A stretch of 64,000 nt of DNA from Pseudofrankia sp. DC12. Its GTDB lineage: Bacteria > Actinomycetota > Actinomycetes > Frankiales > Frankiaceae. Below, piece by piece: positions 25,767 to 34,877 of the stretch. Below the pieces are notes generated by a model. The model was not told the origin of the DNA. It saw nothing but the letters and a program-made list of their open reading frames with translations, and did not search any database. How positions within the stretch are numbered: the stretch's first letter is position 1; every line of letters begins with the position of its first letter. The stretch covers positions 242,878-306,877 of the forward strand of contig NZ_KQ031391.1 of NCBI RefSeq assembly GCF_000966285.1, in the 5' to 3' direction. A program made the position numbers and the translations under genes.

Positions 25767-25975
25767 CCTTCCGCCGCAAGCCGGGCGGTCTGGCGACGCT
25801 GCGGCGGGGTCAGGGCCGCGTCGCACGCCAGCGCCACCAGGTTCGCCTCGGCCCAGGAGGCCGGCACCGGCGTGTGGCCGAGCCGGTCCGCACCAGCCGC
25901 CGCCACGGTGCTCAGCGCGGCGGAGCTGGCCGCGGCACCGGTGATCAGGACACGGCGGGACTGCGCGGACGGCAT
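25760..25975 (-). CDS. Small unrecognised Ala-rich protein
   Basis: A 71-residue protein starting at ATG 25975, three bases after the CvnD stop, and overlapping the next gene. The first third contains RRVLITGAAASSAALSTVAAAG, a weakly hydrophobic stretch that could be a signal or membrane anchor. The rest (WAEANLVALACDAAL, PPQRRQTARLAAEG) is helical. The tight spacing makes it likely to be translated. No family was recognised. Confidence 0.6.
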   Translation of the reverse strand: MPSAQSRRVLITGAAASSAALSTVAAAGADRLGHTPVPASWAEANLVALACDAALTPPQRRQTARLAAEGC

Positions 25976-25978
25976 GGC

Positions 25979-26599
25979 TCAGCTCCTTGTCGGCAGTGGG
26001 CTGTGGGCGGCGCGCGCCTCCTCGGCGAGCGTCGCTTCGAGGGCGTGGCCCACCAGCGCGACCAGCGCGGACCGGGTCGACGGCTGGTTGCGCGCGTCGC
26101 AGGTCACCACCGGATGGTCGATGTCGAGCGCCCCGCGCACGTCGGAGAGCGGATGGACGGTCGCGCCCTCGAACTGGTTGACCGCGACGACGAAGGGCAG
26201 CTTGCGGTCCTCGAAGAAGTCGATCGCCGCGAAGCTGTCCTCCAGCCGCCGGGTGTCGGCCAGCACCACCGCGCCGACGGCGCCGAGCGTCAGCTCGTCC
26301 CACATGAACCAGAAGCGGTCCTGGCCAGGGGTGCCGAACAGGTAGAGCACCACATCCTGTTCGGGCAGGGTGATCCGGCCGAAGTCCATCGCCACGGTCG
26401 TCGTCGTCTTCCCGGCGACCTTGGAGGTGTCGTCGACGCCGACCGAGGCCGCCGTCATGTGCGCCTCGGTCCGCAGCGGGGGGATCTCGCTGATGGAGCC
26501 GACGAAGGTCGTCTTACCGACGCCAAACCCGCCGGCAACGATGATCTTCAGGGGGATGGTGGTGGGCTCGGTGTCTGGTCTAGAGCCGCTGTAGGCCAT
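25979..26599 (-). CDS. cvnD: Conservon GTPase CvnD
   Basis: A 206-residue small GTPase of the conservon (MglA/Rop-like) type. The P-loop is GGFGVGKTT near 22-30, the switch segment TTTTVAMDFGRI, G3 is GTPGQDRF and G4 is AVNQFE (NQxE in place of NKxD). Conservons are actinobacterial four-gene signalling units resembling eukaryotic GPCR systems: membrane sensor CvnA, roadblock CvnB, DUF742 CvnC and GTPase CvnD. The start overlaps the cvnC end by 20 bases. It probably cycles between GTP and GDP at the membrane under control of CvnB and CvnC. Confidence 0.93.
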   Translation of the reverse strand: MAYSGSRPDTEPTTIPLKIIVAGGFGVGKTTFVGSISEIPPLRTEAHMTAASVGVDDTSKVAGKTTTTVAMDFGRITLPEQDVVLYLFGTPGQDRFWFMWDELTLGAVGAVVLADTRRLEDSFAAIDFFEDRKLPFVVAVNQFEGATVHPLSDVRGALDIDHPVVTCDARNQPSTRSALVALVGHALEATLAEEARAAHSPLPTRS

Positions 26600-26960
26600 C
26601 GAGGACCTTTCGGAGCAGTTCGGAGTCGGGCCGCCAGTCGGGGCGCTCGGGCCGATGCACCGCGACGAAGCCGGCGGAGGCCATGTCTGCGACCAGCACC
26701 TGGGCCACGCCCAGGGGCAGGTCGAGATGGGCCGAGATCTCCGCCACCGACTGCAGGTGGCGGCACAGGAAGGCGATCTCGCGCTGCTCGGGGGGCAAGG
26801 ACGGGCTACGGGCGGCGCCCAGTCCCCGGCTGGTGGTGGCCACCAGGGCGACTATCTCCAGCGTCGAGGTCGGACGGGTCCGCCCGCCGGTCACGGCGTA
26901 CGGGCGCACGACCGGTCCGGCCTCCGCCTCGGGCAGCTCGTCGTCGCCCCGGGACACCAC
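26580..26960 (-). CDS. cvnC: Conservon protein CvnC (DUF742)
   Basis: A 126-residue DUF742 protein with the family pattern: an N-terminal VRPYAVTGGRTRP block, then EQREIAFLCRHLQSVAEISAHL and PLGVAQVLVADM with helix-turn-helix-like character, and a C-terminal ELLRKVLDGLQRL. It lies between cvnB (6-base gap) and cvnD (20-base overlap), the canonical order. Family knowledge places it in the signalling complex at the membrane; a DNA-binding role has been suggested by fold but is not shown here. Confidence 0.93.
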   Translation of the reverse strand: MVSRGDDELPEAEAGPVVRPYAVTGGRTRPTSTLEIVALVATTSRGLGAARSPSLPPEQREIAFLCRHLQSVAEISAHLDLPLGVAQVLVADMASAGFVAVHRPERPDWRPDSELLRKVLDGLQRL

Positions 26961-26966
26961 ACGCTC

Positions 26967-27359
26967 CTAAGCGGTCGCGCGAATCGGCGGGGTAAGGGCT
27001 TGGCCGGCCCTGGTCACCAGCCGCGCCATCTCGAAGGCGATCAGCCCCGGGTCGGCGGTCCCGGCGGCGGAGACGGCCAGACACGCGCCGTCGCCGATCG
27101 CGGAGACGAACAGGTAGCCGCTGTCCATCTCGACGATCGTCTGGCGCACGTCGCCGCCGTCCATGTACCGGGACGCGCCGAGCGCCAGCGAGCGGAACCC
27201 GGAGGCGACGGCGGCGATCTGGTCGCCGCCCTCGCGGCTGAGCGCCGCCGACCGCGCGAGCTGCAGGCCGTCGGCGGACAGCGCGACCGCCCAGTGGACG
27301 TCGGCGATCCGCCGTTCCAGGTCGTTCAGCAGGAAGTCGAGGTTACCGGTGGGTGGCAT
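26967..27359 (-). CDS. cvnB: Conservon roadblock/LC7 protein CvnB
   Basis: A 130-residue roadblock/LC7 domain protein. The ATG at 27359 is preferred because AAAGGA lies 6 bases upstream; ATG at 27377 would add six residues. The fold signature runs from FLLNDLERRIADVHWAVALS through DQIAAVASGFRSLA to GYLFVSAIGDGACLAV. Roadblock proteins act as GTPase regulators, as MglB does for MglA, and CvnB is expected to act on CvnD. The start lies inside the 3' end of cvnA (17-base overlap). Confidence 0.92.
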   Translation of the reverse strand: MPPTGNLDFLLNDLERRIADVHWAVALSADGLQLARSAALSREGGDQIAAVASGFRSLALGASRYMDGGDVRQTIVEMDSGYLFVSAIGDGACLAVSAAGTADPGLIAFEMARLVTRAGQALTPPIRATA

Positions 27360-30045
27360 CGCCAGTCCTTTCGTCATCGCGGGCCGCGGGCAGTCCCTGC
27401 CCCTGCTGGAAACCAGCACGGAAAGAGGTCACCAGCCGCCGGGCCTTCTCCGGGTCGGGCTCGTTGCGGGCCGGGCCGCCGGGTGCGGGTACCGGCCGGC
27501 CGCCACGCAGCGCGTCGGAGAGGTTGACGCCCCGGCGCCGATGGGGCAGGTGGCCCAGCGGCGGGTCCGTCGGTACCGGCCGGACCGCACGGGCAGCCGG
27601 GAGGTCTGGAACCGGGCCGGGCACGTGCGCCGCCGGGACCGGCCGGGGCGGCACCGGCCGGGGCGCCGGCGGGACGGGCCTCGGGGCGACCGGGGGCAGC
27701 GGAGCCGTCGGCGGCGGCTGGGGCGCCACCGGCACCGGGCCGCGCGTCCAGTCGGCGGCGACCGTGTCGAAGACGGGCAGACCATCCGCCCGGCCGCCGG
27801 GCGCGCCGGCCGGGGCGCCGTTAGGAGCGCCATGGGGCCCGCCGTTGGGTGCGCCGTTGCGCGCGGGCGGCGGGGCGAAGAAGGCGGCCCGGACCACCGC
27901 CGCCTCCGGCACGTCGCCGGCGTCGGCGTCGGCGTCGGCGAGCGGCCTGGGACGCCGCTCGGCCGGGCGCGCCTCGCCGAACCGGGCCGCGGGCCGCGGC
28001 TCCTCGAACCGACTGCCCGGCCAGACCTCCTCGCCGGGCCGGCCGCGGATCGGCATCGGCGGGAGCGGCGGCTCCTCGTAGCCGGCGCCAACCATGTCCA
28101 GCCGGTCGAACGCGTTCATCCGCGCCAGCGCGGCGCGCAGCGGCTCGTCGTCCGGCACGTCCGGCTCGTCGCCGAGATCGGCCTCGGCGAGCACGCTCGA
28201 CGGCAGCAGCGCGATGGCCGTCACCCCGCCGTAGGGGCTGCGCGCCAGTTCCACGCTGATCCCGTGGCGGGCCGCGAGGTTCGCGACGACCCACAGGCCC
28301 AGCTTGTCGCCTTCGGACTCGGAGTTGAACGGTGGCGGGTCGGCCAGCCGGTGGTTGAGCTCGAGCATCGTCGCGGCGACGATCCCGACGCCCCGGTCGG
28401 TGACCTCGATCGCCACGCCGGTGCCGACCCTGCTGGCGCTGACCATCACCGGGGTCCGTTCCGGCGACATCTGGCAGGCGTTCTCGATCAGCTCGGCCAG
28501 CAGGTGAATCACATCGCCGACGACCGGGCCGACGAGGCGGTCCTCGACCGTCGTGGCCGCCTCGACCCGGGTGTAGGACTCGACCTCGGCGACCGCGGCC
28601 CGCATGGAGTCGATCACCTTCACCGGCTGGCGGAACACCCGGGACGGGCGGCCGCCGGACAGCGCGATCTGGCCCTCGACCTCCCGGCGCATCCTGGTCG
28701 CCAGGTGGTCGAGGCGGAACAGCCGCTCCAGCATGTCCGGGTCCTGCTGGTCGCGCTCCAGGTCCGTGATCAGGCTGAGCTGCCGATGAATCAGGGCCTG
28801 GCTACGGCGGGCCAGGTTGCGCATCGACGACGAGAGCGAGTGCTGCGCGGCGACCTCCATCGCCGAGTTCACGGCGGCGGTGTAGACGTCGTGCATCGCC
28901 TTCGCCACGTCACCGATCTCGTCGTCCGACTCCAGGTCGGTGCCGTCGTCGAAGGTGTGGTCCAGCGGACGGCGCTCCCTGATCGCGGCGGTCACGGCGG
29001 GCAGCCGCTCCTCGGCGACCGCGACCGCGCCTTCGCGCAGGGCGCGCAGCTGGCGGACCAGCCGCCGGGCGATCACCACGGACACGCCCACCGCCAAGGC
29101 CATGATCAGGGCGGCCCCAAGTCCCACCAGCCACGCCCGGGTGGTCGCGGCCGAGGCCAACGAGCTGCTGCGGTGGGTGAGGTCCGCCGTGATCTGTGCC
29201 TCGACGCCACGCAGCTGGTTGATCTCGGAGCCGACGTTGGCGATCCACTGCAGGGGGTCGATGTCGATCGGCTTGCCGGCCTGGGCCTCGGCGAGCACCT
29301 TGTCCCGCATCGCGACGGCAGGTCCGCGGGCGGGGGCGACCTGCTGGTCGTACAGCTGGCGCTGGGCGGGATCGGCCGCGGCAGTGAACTGGGACATCCA
29401 CGCGGCCTCGCTGCCCTCGGCAGCGCGGATGCGGGCGACGTTGCCGTCGATCTGGTCGTGCAGGAAGACGGTCAGCGAGACGTAGCCGCGCTGCTGGGCG
29501 ACCTGCTCGGTCAGGTTCGAGATCGCGGTCAGCGCCGTGACGGTGCGGACCACCGCCTGGTCACTCGCGCCGACGCCGACCTGCGCGGCGGTCACGCCCA
29601 GCCAGGAGGCCACGATGCCGTTGAAGGCGTCACCGACCGGGCCGATGACCGCGGTCTTGGCGTCGATGCTCTTGCGGACCACCGACAGCTGGGCCATCTG
29701 CTTCTCGGCCGTGGCCAGGGCGGTGCGCAGCCGGGAGTCATCAGGCGTGCTCCCGGCCAGCACCTGCGCGTAGGCCTTGTCGACCGGCGCACGTGACGCC
29801 GAGGAGTCAGCCAGACCGACGCGGTACCCCGAGGCCACCCAGGTCGAGTCGGTGTACCGCTCCTGCGCCAGTGCCCGTACAAGCCCGTTCACCCGGATCG
29901 TCAGCTCAGCGGCGGACCTGGTCCGCGACGCGGCGTGCGCGGTGCGCACCTGCGCGGCGACCAGGAACGCGCTGAGCGCGACGACGGTCAGAAGCGGCAC
30001 CACCAACGCGGCGGCGAGCCGGTACCGAACCGGCCATCGCTCCAT
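27343..30045 (-). CDS. cvnA: Conservon sensor histidine-kinase-like protein CvnA (NIT-HAMP-HATPase)
   Basis: A 900-residue membrane sensor starting at ATG 30045, which has GGGGAG just upstream. Transmembrane helix 1 is at 8-31. The outside region (about 40-300) is an NIT-type (nitrate/nitrite-sensing) helical domain. A second helix lies near 303-327, followed by a HAMP linker and helices with NLARRSQALIHRQLSLITDLE and LFRLDHLATRMRR. The ATPase domain (about 510-640) has the N-box ELIENACQMSP, DRGVGI and LGLWVVANLAARHGI. The last ~230 residues are Pro-rich, as usual for CvnA. It heads the whole leftward operon. Histidine phosphorylation is not established for this family. Confidence 0.92.
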   Translation of the reverse strand: MERWPVRYRLAAALVVPLLTVVALSAFLVAAQVRTAHAASRTRSAAELTIRVNGLVRALAQERYTDSTWVASGYRVGLADSSASRAPVDKAYAQVLAGSTPDDSRLRTALATAEKQMAQLSVVRKSIDAKTAVIGPVGDAFNGIVASWLGVTAAQVGVGASDQAVVRTVTALTAISNLTEQVAQQRGYVSLTVFLHDQIDGNVARIRAAEGSEAAWMSQFTAAADPAQRQLYDQQVAPARGPAVAMRDKVLAEAQAGKPIDIDPLQWIANVGSEINQLRGVEAQITADLTHRSSSLASAATTRAWLVGLGAALIMALAVGVSVVIARRLVRQLRALREGAVAVAEERLPAVTAAIRERRPLDHTFDDGTDLESDDEIGDVAKAMHDVYTAAVNSAMEVAAQHSLSSSMRNLARRSQALIHRQLSLITDLERDQQDPDMLERLFRLDHLATRMRREVEGQIALSGGRPSRVFRQPVKVIDSMRAAVAEVESYTRVEAATTVEDRLVGPVVGDVIHLLAELIENACQMSPERTPVMVSASRVGTGVAIEVTDRGVGIVAATMLELNHRLADPPPFNSESEGDKLGLWVVANLAARHGISVELARSPYGGVTAIALLPSSVLAEADLGDEPDVPDDEPLRAALARMNAFDRLDMVGAGYEEPPLPPMPIRGRPGEEVWPGSRFEEPRPAARFGEARPAERRPRPLADADADAGDVPEAAVVRAAFFAPPPARNGAPNGGPHGAPNGAPAGAPGGRADGLPVFDTVAADWTRGPVPVAPQPPPTAPLPPVAPRPVPPAPRPVPPRPVPAAHVPGPVPDLPAARAVRPVPTDPPLGHLPHRRRGVNLSDALRGGRPVPAPGGPARNEPDPEKARRLVTSFRAGFQQGQGLPAARDDERTGDATHR

Positions 30046-30865
30046 GTCCACTCCCCTCACCGGCACGCAAATGCCGCAAATCGGGCACGCACATGCCGGA
30101 GCCGACCCACGGACGATCGGAGAAGTCCCGACCCGCGACAGAGATGGTCTCGGAGGGGCTACGGCCGCCTGCTCCCACGCGGACGGGGGAGCACCGCGTG
30201 GAAGCCGAAGCCAGCCCCGGCGTGGCCGAACATAACTGGTAACCAAACGTGCGCATAGGTCGCGGATGTGGCCAGAGTCCGCCAACTTTTCGTGACGTGG
30301 CGTGACCCCGCCAACCGGCACGACCTCCGGGCCGCGGGAAACGCCGGCTGCCGGCGGCCAATCCGAACTTCTCGAGCCCTGTCTCCCGGGACCCCTGTCG
30401 GACGGCTCAGTTCACCGCCGAGTCCGATGGTCGGCACGCAGAGTCAGGCCGTTTCGTGATGGCGCATCGTTTGACAGGAAGCGGCCAGATCAGGTGACGG
30501 CGCCCGAGCAGGGCGCGAACCCCAGGCCCCCGGCAGCCACAGCCACGAGCCAGAGGGCAACAAACACGACAAACCCAACCATGGAACGACCAGCCCACAC
30601 CGCGCTGGCGCACCACGCGACACGCCGAGCACGGGGCGCAGCTCCACATACGTGGCGCGATCACGCCAGGTTGTCCTGACCACGCCAATTACGGACCATA
30701 GGGATAGCACCGACCGCCGCAATCGCGGTACCGTCCGCGCACACCAAGCGGCTGGCCGTAAGCCAGCGAACACCGCCCCCTGCCCCGGAGCTCGATGGCA
30801 CGCAGCACCGACCGTCGTCAGGACCAGACCAGACCAGACCACAACGACTCGTAGAAGAGCACCAA
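30046..30865. other. Divergent intergenic region, no gene recognised
   Basis: About 820 bases separate cvnA from the rightward LuxR-type regulator. Neither strand gives a plausible protein. The A+T content rises locally and direct repeats of GACCA occur at 30821-30841. Promoters for both divergent genes must lie here, but I could not place them convincingly. The length may reflect decayed sequence. Confidence 0.5.
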
Positions 30866-31858
30866 GTGAGCGACCTGGACCTGGGGTTCCTCGAACTCAG
30901 CCCCACCGGCCTCGCGATCTGGGAACAGGTGGCGCTGCACCCGTTCTCGTCCGCCGAGGCCATCGCCGAGCTGCTCGGCACCACCCCCGACGAGGTGGAC
31001 GTCGAGCTGCGCGCCCAGTCGGAGCGCGGCCAGGTCCGTTGCGTCGGCGGCACCTGGGTCGCCCAGGACCTCGCGGCCTGGCTCGACGCCCTGCACGCGC
31101 GGGCGCAGGCCGAGCAGGCCACGGCCGCCGCCGAGCGGGCCCGGCAGCGCGCCGACCTGCTGCGCAGCCACCTGCCGTCGATGCACCGCCAGGGCACCCG
31201 CAAGCTGGTGGGCGGCGACGGCAGCGAGATGATCAGCCACGCCGACGTGAACATCCGCATCGTCGAGCTGGTCGAGCAGGCCACCCACAGCCTGCGGTTC
31301 ATGCTGGCCGGCCTGATGAGTTTCGGGCAGAACACCCCGGTCATCGAGGCCATGATCCGCGCGGCCGGCCGCGGCGTGCAGCTCAGCAGCGTCTGGACGC
31401 CGGAGTGCATCGAGGCGGCGCGGCGCGGCGCGGCCGGCCGGCTCCCCCCGCTCGGCTGGGTCAGGTCCAACCCGGACGTGCCCTACCGCGCGGTCCTCAA
31501 GGACGACGAGTCGATCCTGGTCCAGCGCTTACCGAACGACCTCACCAGCGGCGCGCTCGTCATCACCCACCCACCGACTGTCGCCCTCTACGCCCAACAG
31601 ATCGACGCGCTGTTCGCCGACGGGGAGCACCTCGTCCCGTCGGACCCGGCCGAGTTCCGCCAGCGCCAGAAGGACAGCCAGATCATCCAGCTGATCGCCG
31701 CCGGCACCACCAACAAGGGGATCGGCGCCCAGATCGGCTACTCCGAACGCACGGTCCAGCGCCGCATCAGCGAGCTGATGGCCAAGTACGAGGCGAGCAG
31801 CAGGATCGAGCTCGTCGTCAAGGCAGGCGACCTGCTTCCCCCGTCGCAGTCGGCCTGA
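30866..31858 (+). CDS. LuxR-type HTH regulator with TrmB/PLD-like domain
   Basis: A 330-residue regulator. The N-terminal ~60 residues look like a TrmB-like winged helix (SPTGLAIWEQVALHPFSSAE, then AIAELLGTTPDEVDVEL). A coiled-coil-prone segment follows (AQAEQATAAAERARQRADLL). The middle (about 125-235) resembles the phospholipase-D-like sensor domain of such regulators (MLAGLMSFGQNTPVIEAMIR, and later RAVLKDDESILV). The C-terminus is a LuxR/GerE HTH (IIQLIAAGTTNKGIGAQIGY, then SERTVQRRISELM). GTG start. It probably regulates the downstream secreted LysM protein or pseudokinase genes; the signal is unknown. Confidence 0.85.
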   Translation: MSDLDLGFLELSPTGLAIWEQVALHPFSSAEAIAELLGTTPDEVDVELRAQSERGQVRCVGGTWVAQDLAAWLDALHARAQAEQATAAAERARQRADLLRSHLPSMHRQGTRKLVGGDGSEMISHADVNIRIVELVEQATHSLRFMLAGLMSFGQNTPVIEAMIRAAGRGVQLSSVWTPECIEAARRGAAGRLPPLGWVRSNPDVPYRAVLKDDESILVQRLPNDLTSGALVITHPPTVALYAQQIDALFADGEHLVPSDPAEFRQRQKDSQIIQLIAAGTTNKGIGAQIGYSERTVQRRISELMAKYEASSRIELVVKAGDLLPPSQSA

Positions 31859-31895
31859 GCGTGAGAACACCCGAGACGAAGCGAGGCGGACGAGG

Positions 31896-32669
31896 ATGAG
31901 AACGACCAGACGGCCCGAGCACCCCGTCCTCGTCGCCGCCCTGGCCGGCGGCGTCGCGGCGGCCACCGGCCTGCTGACCGCGGGACCGGCCTCGGCGGCC
32001 GACGTCTCGCCCACCCCGCAGCCCCCGACGGCCACGGCACCGGCGAGCACCCCGGACGACGCCCCGACCAGCATCACCATCCCCGCGTTCGTCCTCACGC
32101 CGGTCTCCTCGCCGGCACCGAGCAGCCCGGCCGCCGCCGGCACCGCGGCCCCCACGCCCGCGCCGACCCCGGACGCGTCCCGCACGGCCACGCCGATGCC
32201 GACGACGCCGGACTCCCCGACCAGCACCGCCAGCCCCGCGAGCCCGACGAGCCCGACGAGCCCGGCCGGGACGCCTGCCGGCGAGCCCACGGCCGACCCG
32301 ACCCCGAGCCCGGCGCCGTGGACCCCGACGGTCGTCGACAGCGCTCCGGCGACCGAGGCCGCCGGCGGGCAGGCGGCGACCTCGCCGGACGCGGGCTGGC
32401 CGAACCTGGCCCCGCCCTTCAGCTCCGTGCCCGTCTCGGCACCAGCACCGGCGGCGCCGACGCCGGCGGACCGCAGCTTCGACCCGCAGGTCGTCCAGCG
32501 CGGCGACTCGTTGTGGACGATCGCCGCCCGCCACCTCGGCCCGGGCGCGTCCGACGCCCAGATCGCGGCTGAGTGGCCGCGGTGGTGGGCCGCCAACCGG
32601 GCCGTGATCGGCTCCGACCCGAACATACTGCACGTCGGCGAGCAGCTGCAGCCGCCGGCCGCGGCCTGA
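31896..32669 (+). CDS. Secreted LysM-domain protein with Pro/Thr/Ala linker
   Basis: A 257-residue exported protein. The signal peptide is LVAALAGGVAAATGLLTAG with a likely AxA cleavage before ADVSP. A long low-complexity linker of Pro, Thr, Ala and Ser repeats spans about 40-190 and is typical of cell-wall-spanning stalks. The C-terminal ~60 residues form a LysM domain (VVQRGDSLWTIAARHL, then ANRAVIGSDPNILHVGEQL) that binds GlcNAc in peptidoglycan. The stop is 9 bases before the pseudokinase start, so the two are co-expressed and both act at the envelope. Confidence 0.88.
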   Translation: MRTTRRPEHPVLVAALAGGVAAATGLLTAGPASAADVSPTPQPPTATAPASTPDDAPTSITIPAFVLTPVSSPAPSSPAAAGTAAPTPAPTPDASRTATPMPTTPDSPTSTASPASPTSPTSPAGTPAGEPTADPTPSPAPWTPTVVDSAPATEAAGGQAATSPDAGWPNLAPPFSSVPVSAPAPAAPTPADRSFDPQVVQRGDSLWTIAARHLGPGASDAQIAAEWPRWWAANRAVIGSDPNILHVGEQLQPPAAA

Positions 32670-32677
32670 CCGGTCCC

Positions 32678-34165
32678 GTGCCGCCGCCGCGCGCCCAGGC
32701 TGGCCAGCGCCCGCCGCCTGGGCCGCCAGTCAACGTGCCGCCGTCGGTACCAGGGGTGGCGGCACTCGGGCCGTCCTCGGGCGACGCCGGCGTCGGGCAG
32801 GAGTGGGCCGGCACGTGGGAGCACGGCGACCTCCCGTGCACCGTGCGGCTCACCCGCGTCCCGGCTGGTTCGGCCGACCGGGAGAACGCGACCGACGCGG
32901 CCCGCCGGCTCACGTCGCTGAACCACGCCCATCTGGTGCCGGTGCTGGCTGTGCTGGAGACCGGCCGGGGGCTCGCCGTCGTCTCGGCCGCCGTGCCGAG
33001 CGCGATCAGCCTGGGCCGGCTGCTCGCCCGCCGGCCGCAGCTGAGTCCTGGCGAGGCCGTCACCATCGGCCTGCCGATCGCGCAGGCGCTCGCCGCGGCG
33101 CACGCGGCCGGTCTCGGCCACGGCAGCCTCACCGCGGCCGACATCCTGCTCGAACCGAACGGCAGGCCGCACCTCGCCGGTGTCGGCATCGCCGAGCTCG
33201 CCGTCCCCCGGCCCGGGCCCGACCCCGACACCGGGCCGGCCGACGTCAATGCCCTCGCCGCCCTGCTGCGCGACGCGATCAGCGGCGCCGCCGGCCCGGA
33301 CGCCGCGGCGGTCGCCGTCGTCGTCTCGACCGCGCTGGTCCCGGACCCGGCCAAGCGGCCGACCGCGGCCCAGCTGGCCGACGCGCTGGCGCACAGCACC
33401 CGGCCACTCCCGGTCCAGCTCGCCGTGCCGCCGCCACCCGCGCCTACGGCCGCGCGGCCGGCCTCCGGCGGCCAGGCCGAGGACGGCGGACCAGCCGAGC
33501 CACCCGCCCCGCGGGCACCCGCCCCGGCCCAGGCGAGCCGCCCCCCGCGCCCACGCCAACCGGCCGACGGCCCCGCCGGCGCACCCGCCGGCCGGACGTG
33601 GGAGCCGCGCGGGGGCGCGGCGCACCCCGCCCGCCGGCCGCTGCGCCGGCAGCTCGCGGTCTGGGCGGCCACCGTCGTCGCGGCCGCCGCGGCCGTCGCG
33701 GTGATCGCCACCGTCGTGGCGGTCGCCGCCAAGCCGGCGGGCGATCACGGCGGCGCGGCGGCACCGCCGAGCCAGTCGGCCGAGCAGGCCTGGCGCGATG
33801 TCCTCGCCGGGCTGGAGGCCGCCCGCGGCCGGGCCTTCCAGGTGGCGGACCCCGCCGCGCTCGACGACGTCGACCAGAACGGCAGCGCCGTCCACACCGC
33901 CGACCTGGCCCTGATGCGCGACACCACCAGCAGGGGTGCACACGTCTCCCAGCTGACGACGCGGATCCTCGCGCTGCGGGTCCAGCAGACCAGCGCGGAC
34001 CAGGTCTGGCTGGTGGTCACCGAGCAGACCGGCGCCTACGACTTCCTCGACTCTGACGGCGCGGTGCTCGCCCACCAGGACGCGTCCGCCCCCGCCCGCA
34101 GCGACGTCACCCTGGTGCGCACCAACGCGGGCTGGCGGATAGCCGACCGAGTCCCGGTCGGCTGA
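32678..34165 (+). CDS. Membrane-anchored pseudokinase
   Basis: A 495-residue protein from GTG 32678. Residues ~45-230 align in layout with a Ser/Thr kinase domain: helix content, LNHAHLVPVLAVLE, and IAQALAAAHAAGLGHGSLTAADILL. However, HRD is HGS, the DFG position reads GVG, and no VAVK lysine is present, so it should not phosphorylate. A Pro/Ala-rich linker leads to a transmembrane helix (AVWAATVVAAAAAVAVIATVV, near 325-350) and a ~140-residue extracytoplasmic domain that ends in LVRTNAGWRIADRV. This resembles actinobacterial envelope pseudokinases that recruit phosphorylated partners. It is co-transcribed with the LysM gene. Confidence 0.82.
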   Translation: MPPPRAQAGQRPPPGPPVNVPPSVPGVAALGPSSGDAGVGQEWAGTWEHGDLPCTVRLTRVPAGSADRENATDAARRLTSLNHAHLVPVLAVLETGRGLAVVSAAVPSAISLGRLLARRPQLSPGEAVTIGLPIAQALAAAHAAGLGHGSLTAADILLEPNGRPHLAGVGIAELAVPRPGPDPDTGPADVNALAALLRDAISGAAGPDAAAVAVVVSTALVPDPAKRPTAAQLADALAHSTRPLPVQLAVPPPPAPTAARPASGGQAEDGGPAEPPAPRAPAPAQASRPPRPRQPADGPAGAPAGRTWEPRGGAAHPARRPLRRQLAVWAATVVAAAAAVAVIATVVAVAAKPAGDHGGAAAPPSQSAEQAWRDVLAGLEAARGRAFQVADPAALDDVDQNGSAVHTADLALMRDTTSRGAHVSQLTTRILALRVQQTSADQVWLVVTEQTGAYDFLDSDGAVLAHQDASAPARSDVTLVRTNAGWRIADRVPVG

Positions 34166-34197
34166 TAGCCGCCTTCGCCCCGCCCCGCGCCTCTAGG

Positions 34198-34875
34198 GTG
34201 GCATTCGTGGATCACACCGCGCCCGACCGCCACTGGGTCAGATGGCACCGGCAGTACGACGTCGAGGGCTCGTCGTTGCGGCGGCGGCTCGCGCTGGTCC
34301 AGCGCCGGGTCGGGCAGGCGCTGGACGCGCAGCCGGCCGGGGAGATCAGGGTGCTGAGCATGTGCGCCGGCCAGGGCCGCGACCTGCTCGGGGTACTGCC
34401 CGGCCACCCGCGGCGCGGGGACGTCCGCGCGACGCTGGTCGAGCTCGACGCCGACCTCGCCGCCGAGGCCACACACGTCGCCCGCGCCGCCGGGCTGGAC
34501 GGTGTGCGGGTCGTCGTGGGCGACGCCGCCGACGCGGGGCTGTACAACTACGTCGCCCCTGTGCACCTGGCCCTCGTGTGCGGCGTGTTCGGGAACCTCA
34601 GCGACACGGACGTCCAGCGCACCGTCGAGCAGCTGCCCCGGCTGTGCCAGCCGGGAGCAACCGTGATCTGGACCCGGCACCGCCGCTCCCCCGACCTCAC
34701 GCCCCGGGTGCGGGGCTGGTTCGCCGACGCGGGTTTCGACGAGGTGGGCTTCGACGTCGAGGACGGCTATCTCATCGGCGTCGGAACCCACCGGCTCGCC
34801 GGCCCCGCCCTGCCCTACCAGCCGGACGCCCACCTGTTCGACTTCGTCGGCGACGGCGGTGACGGCCACCGGTAG
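34198..34875 (+). CDS. Class I SAM-dependent methyltransferase, unassigned
   Basis: A 225-residue predicted methyltransferase with a Rossmann-type SAM motif (VLSMCAGQGRDLL), an acidic strand end LVELDADLAAEA and a third motif VVVGDAADAG. The middle block HLALVCGVFGNLSDTDVQRT is typical of an uncharacterised actinobacterial family. GTG at 34198 and GTG at 34207 are alternative starts, with little ribosome-binding signal. The target is unknown. A hairpin follows directly after the stop. The neighbours do not specify a pathway. Confidence 0.8.
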   Translation: MAFVDHTAPDRHWVRWHRQYDVEGSSLRRRLALVQRRVGQALDAQPAGEIRVLSMCAGQGRDLLGVLPGHPRRGDVRATLVELDADLAAEATHVARAAGLDGVRVVVGDAADAGLYNYVAPVHLALVCGVFGNLSDTDVQRTVEQLPRLCQPGATVIWTRHRRSPDLTPRVRGWFADAGFDEVGFDVEDGYLIGVGTHRLAGPALPYQPDAHLFDFVGDGGDGHR

Positions 34876-34877
34876 AA

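Noticed and set aside
20371..30490. Shared GACAGGAAGC and GATGGCGCAT words near 20390 and 30460
   Set aside because: The short words are in different order and spacing in the two places; no true repeat could be established.
30407..30842. Open minus-strand frames in the 820-base gap upstream of the LuxR-type gene
   Set aside because: Trp/Cys/Leu-rich composition unlike local proteins, no ribosome-binding site and no family resemblance.
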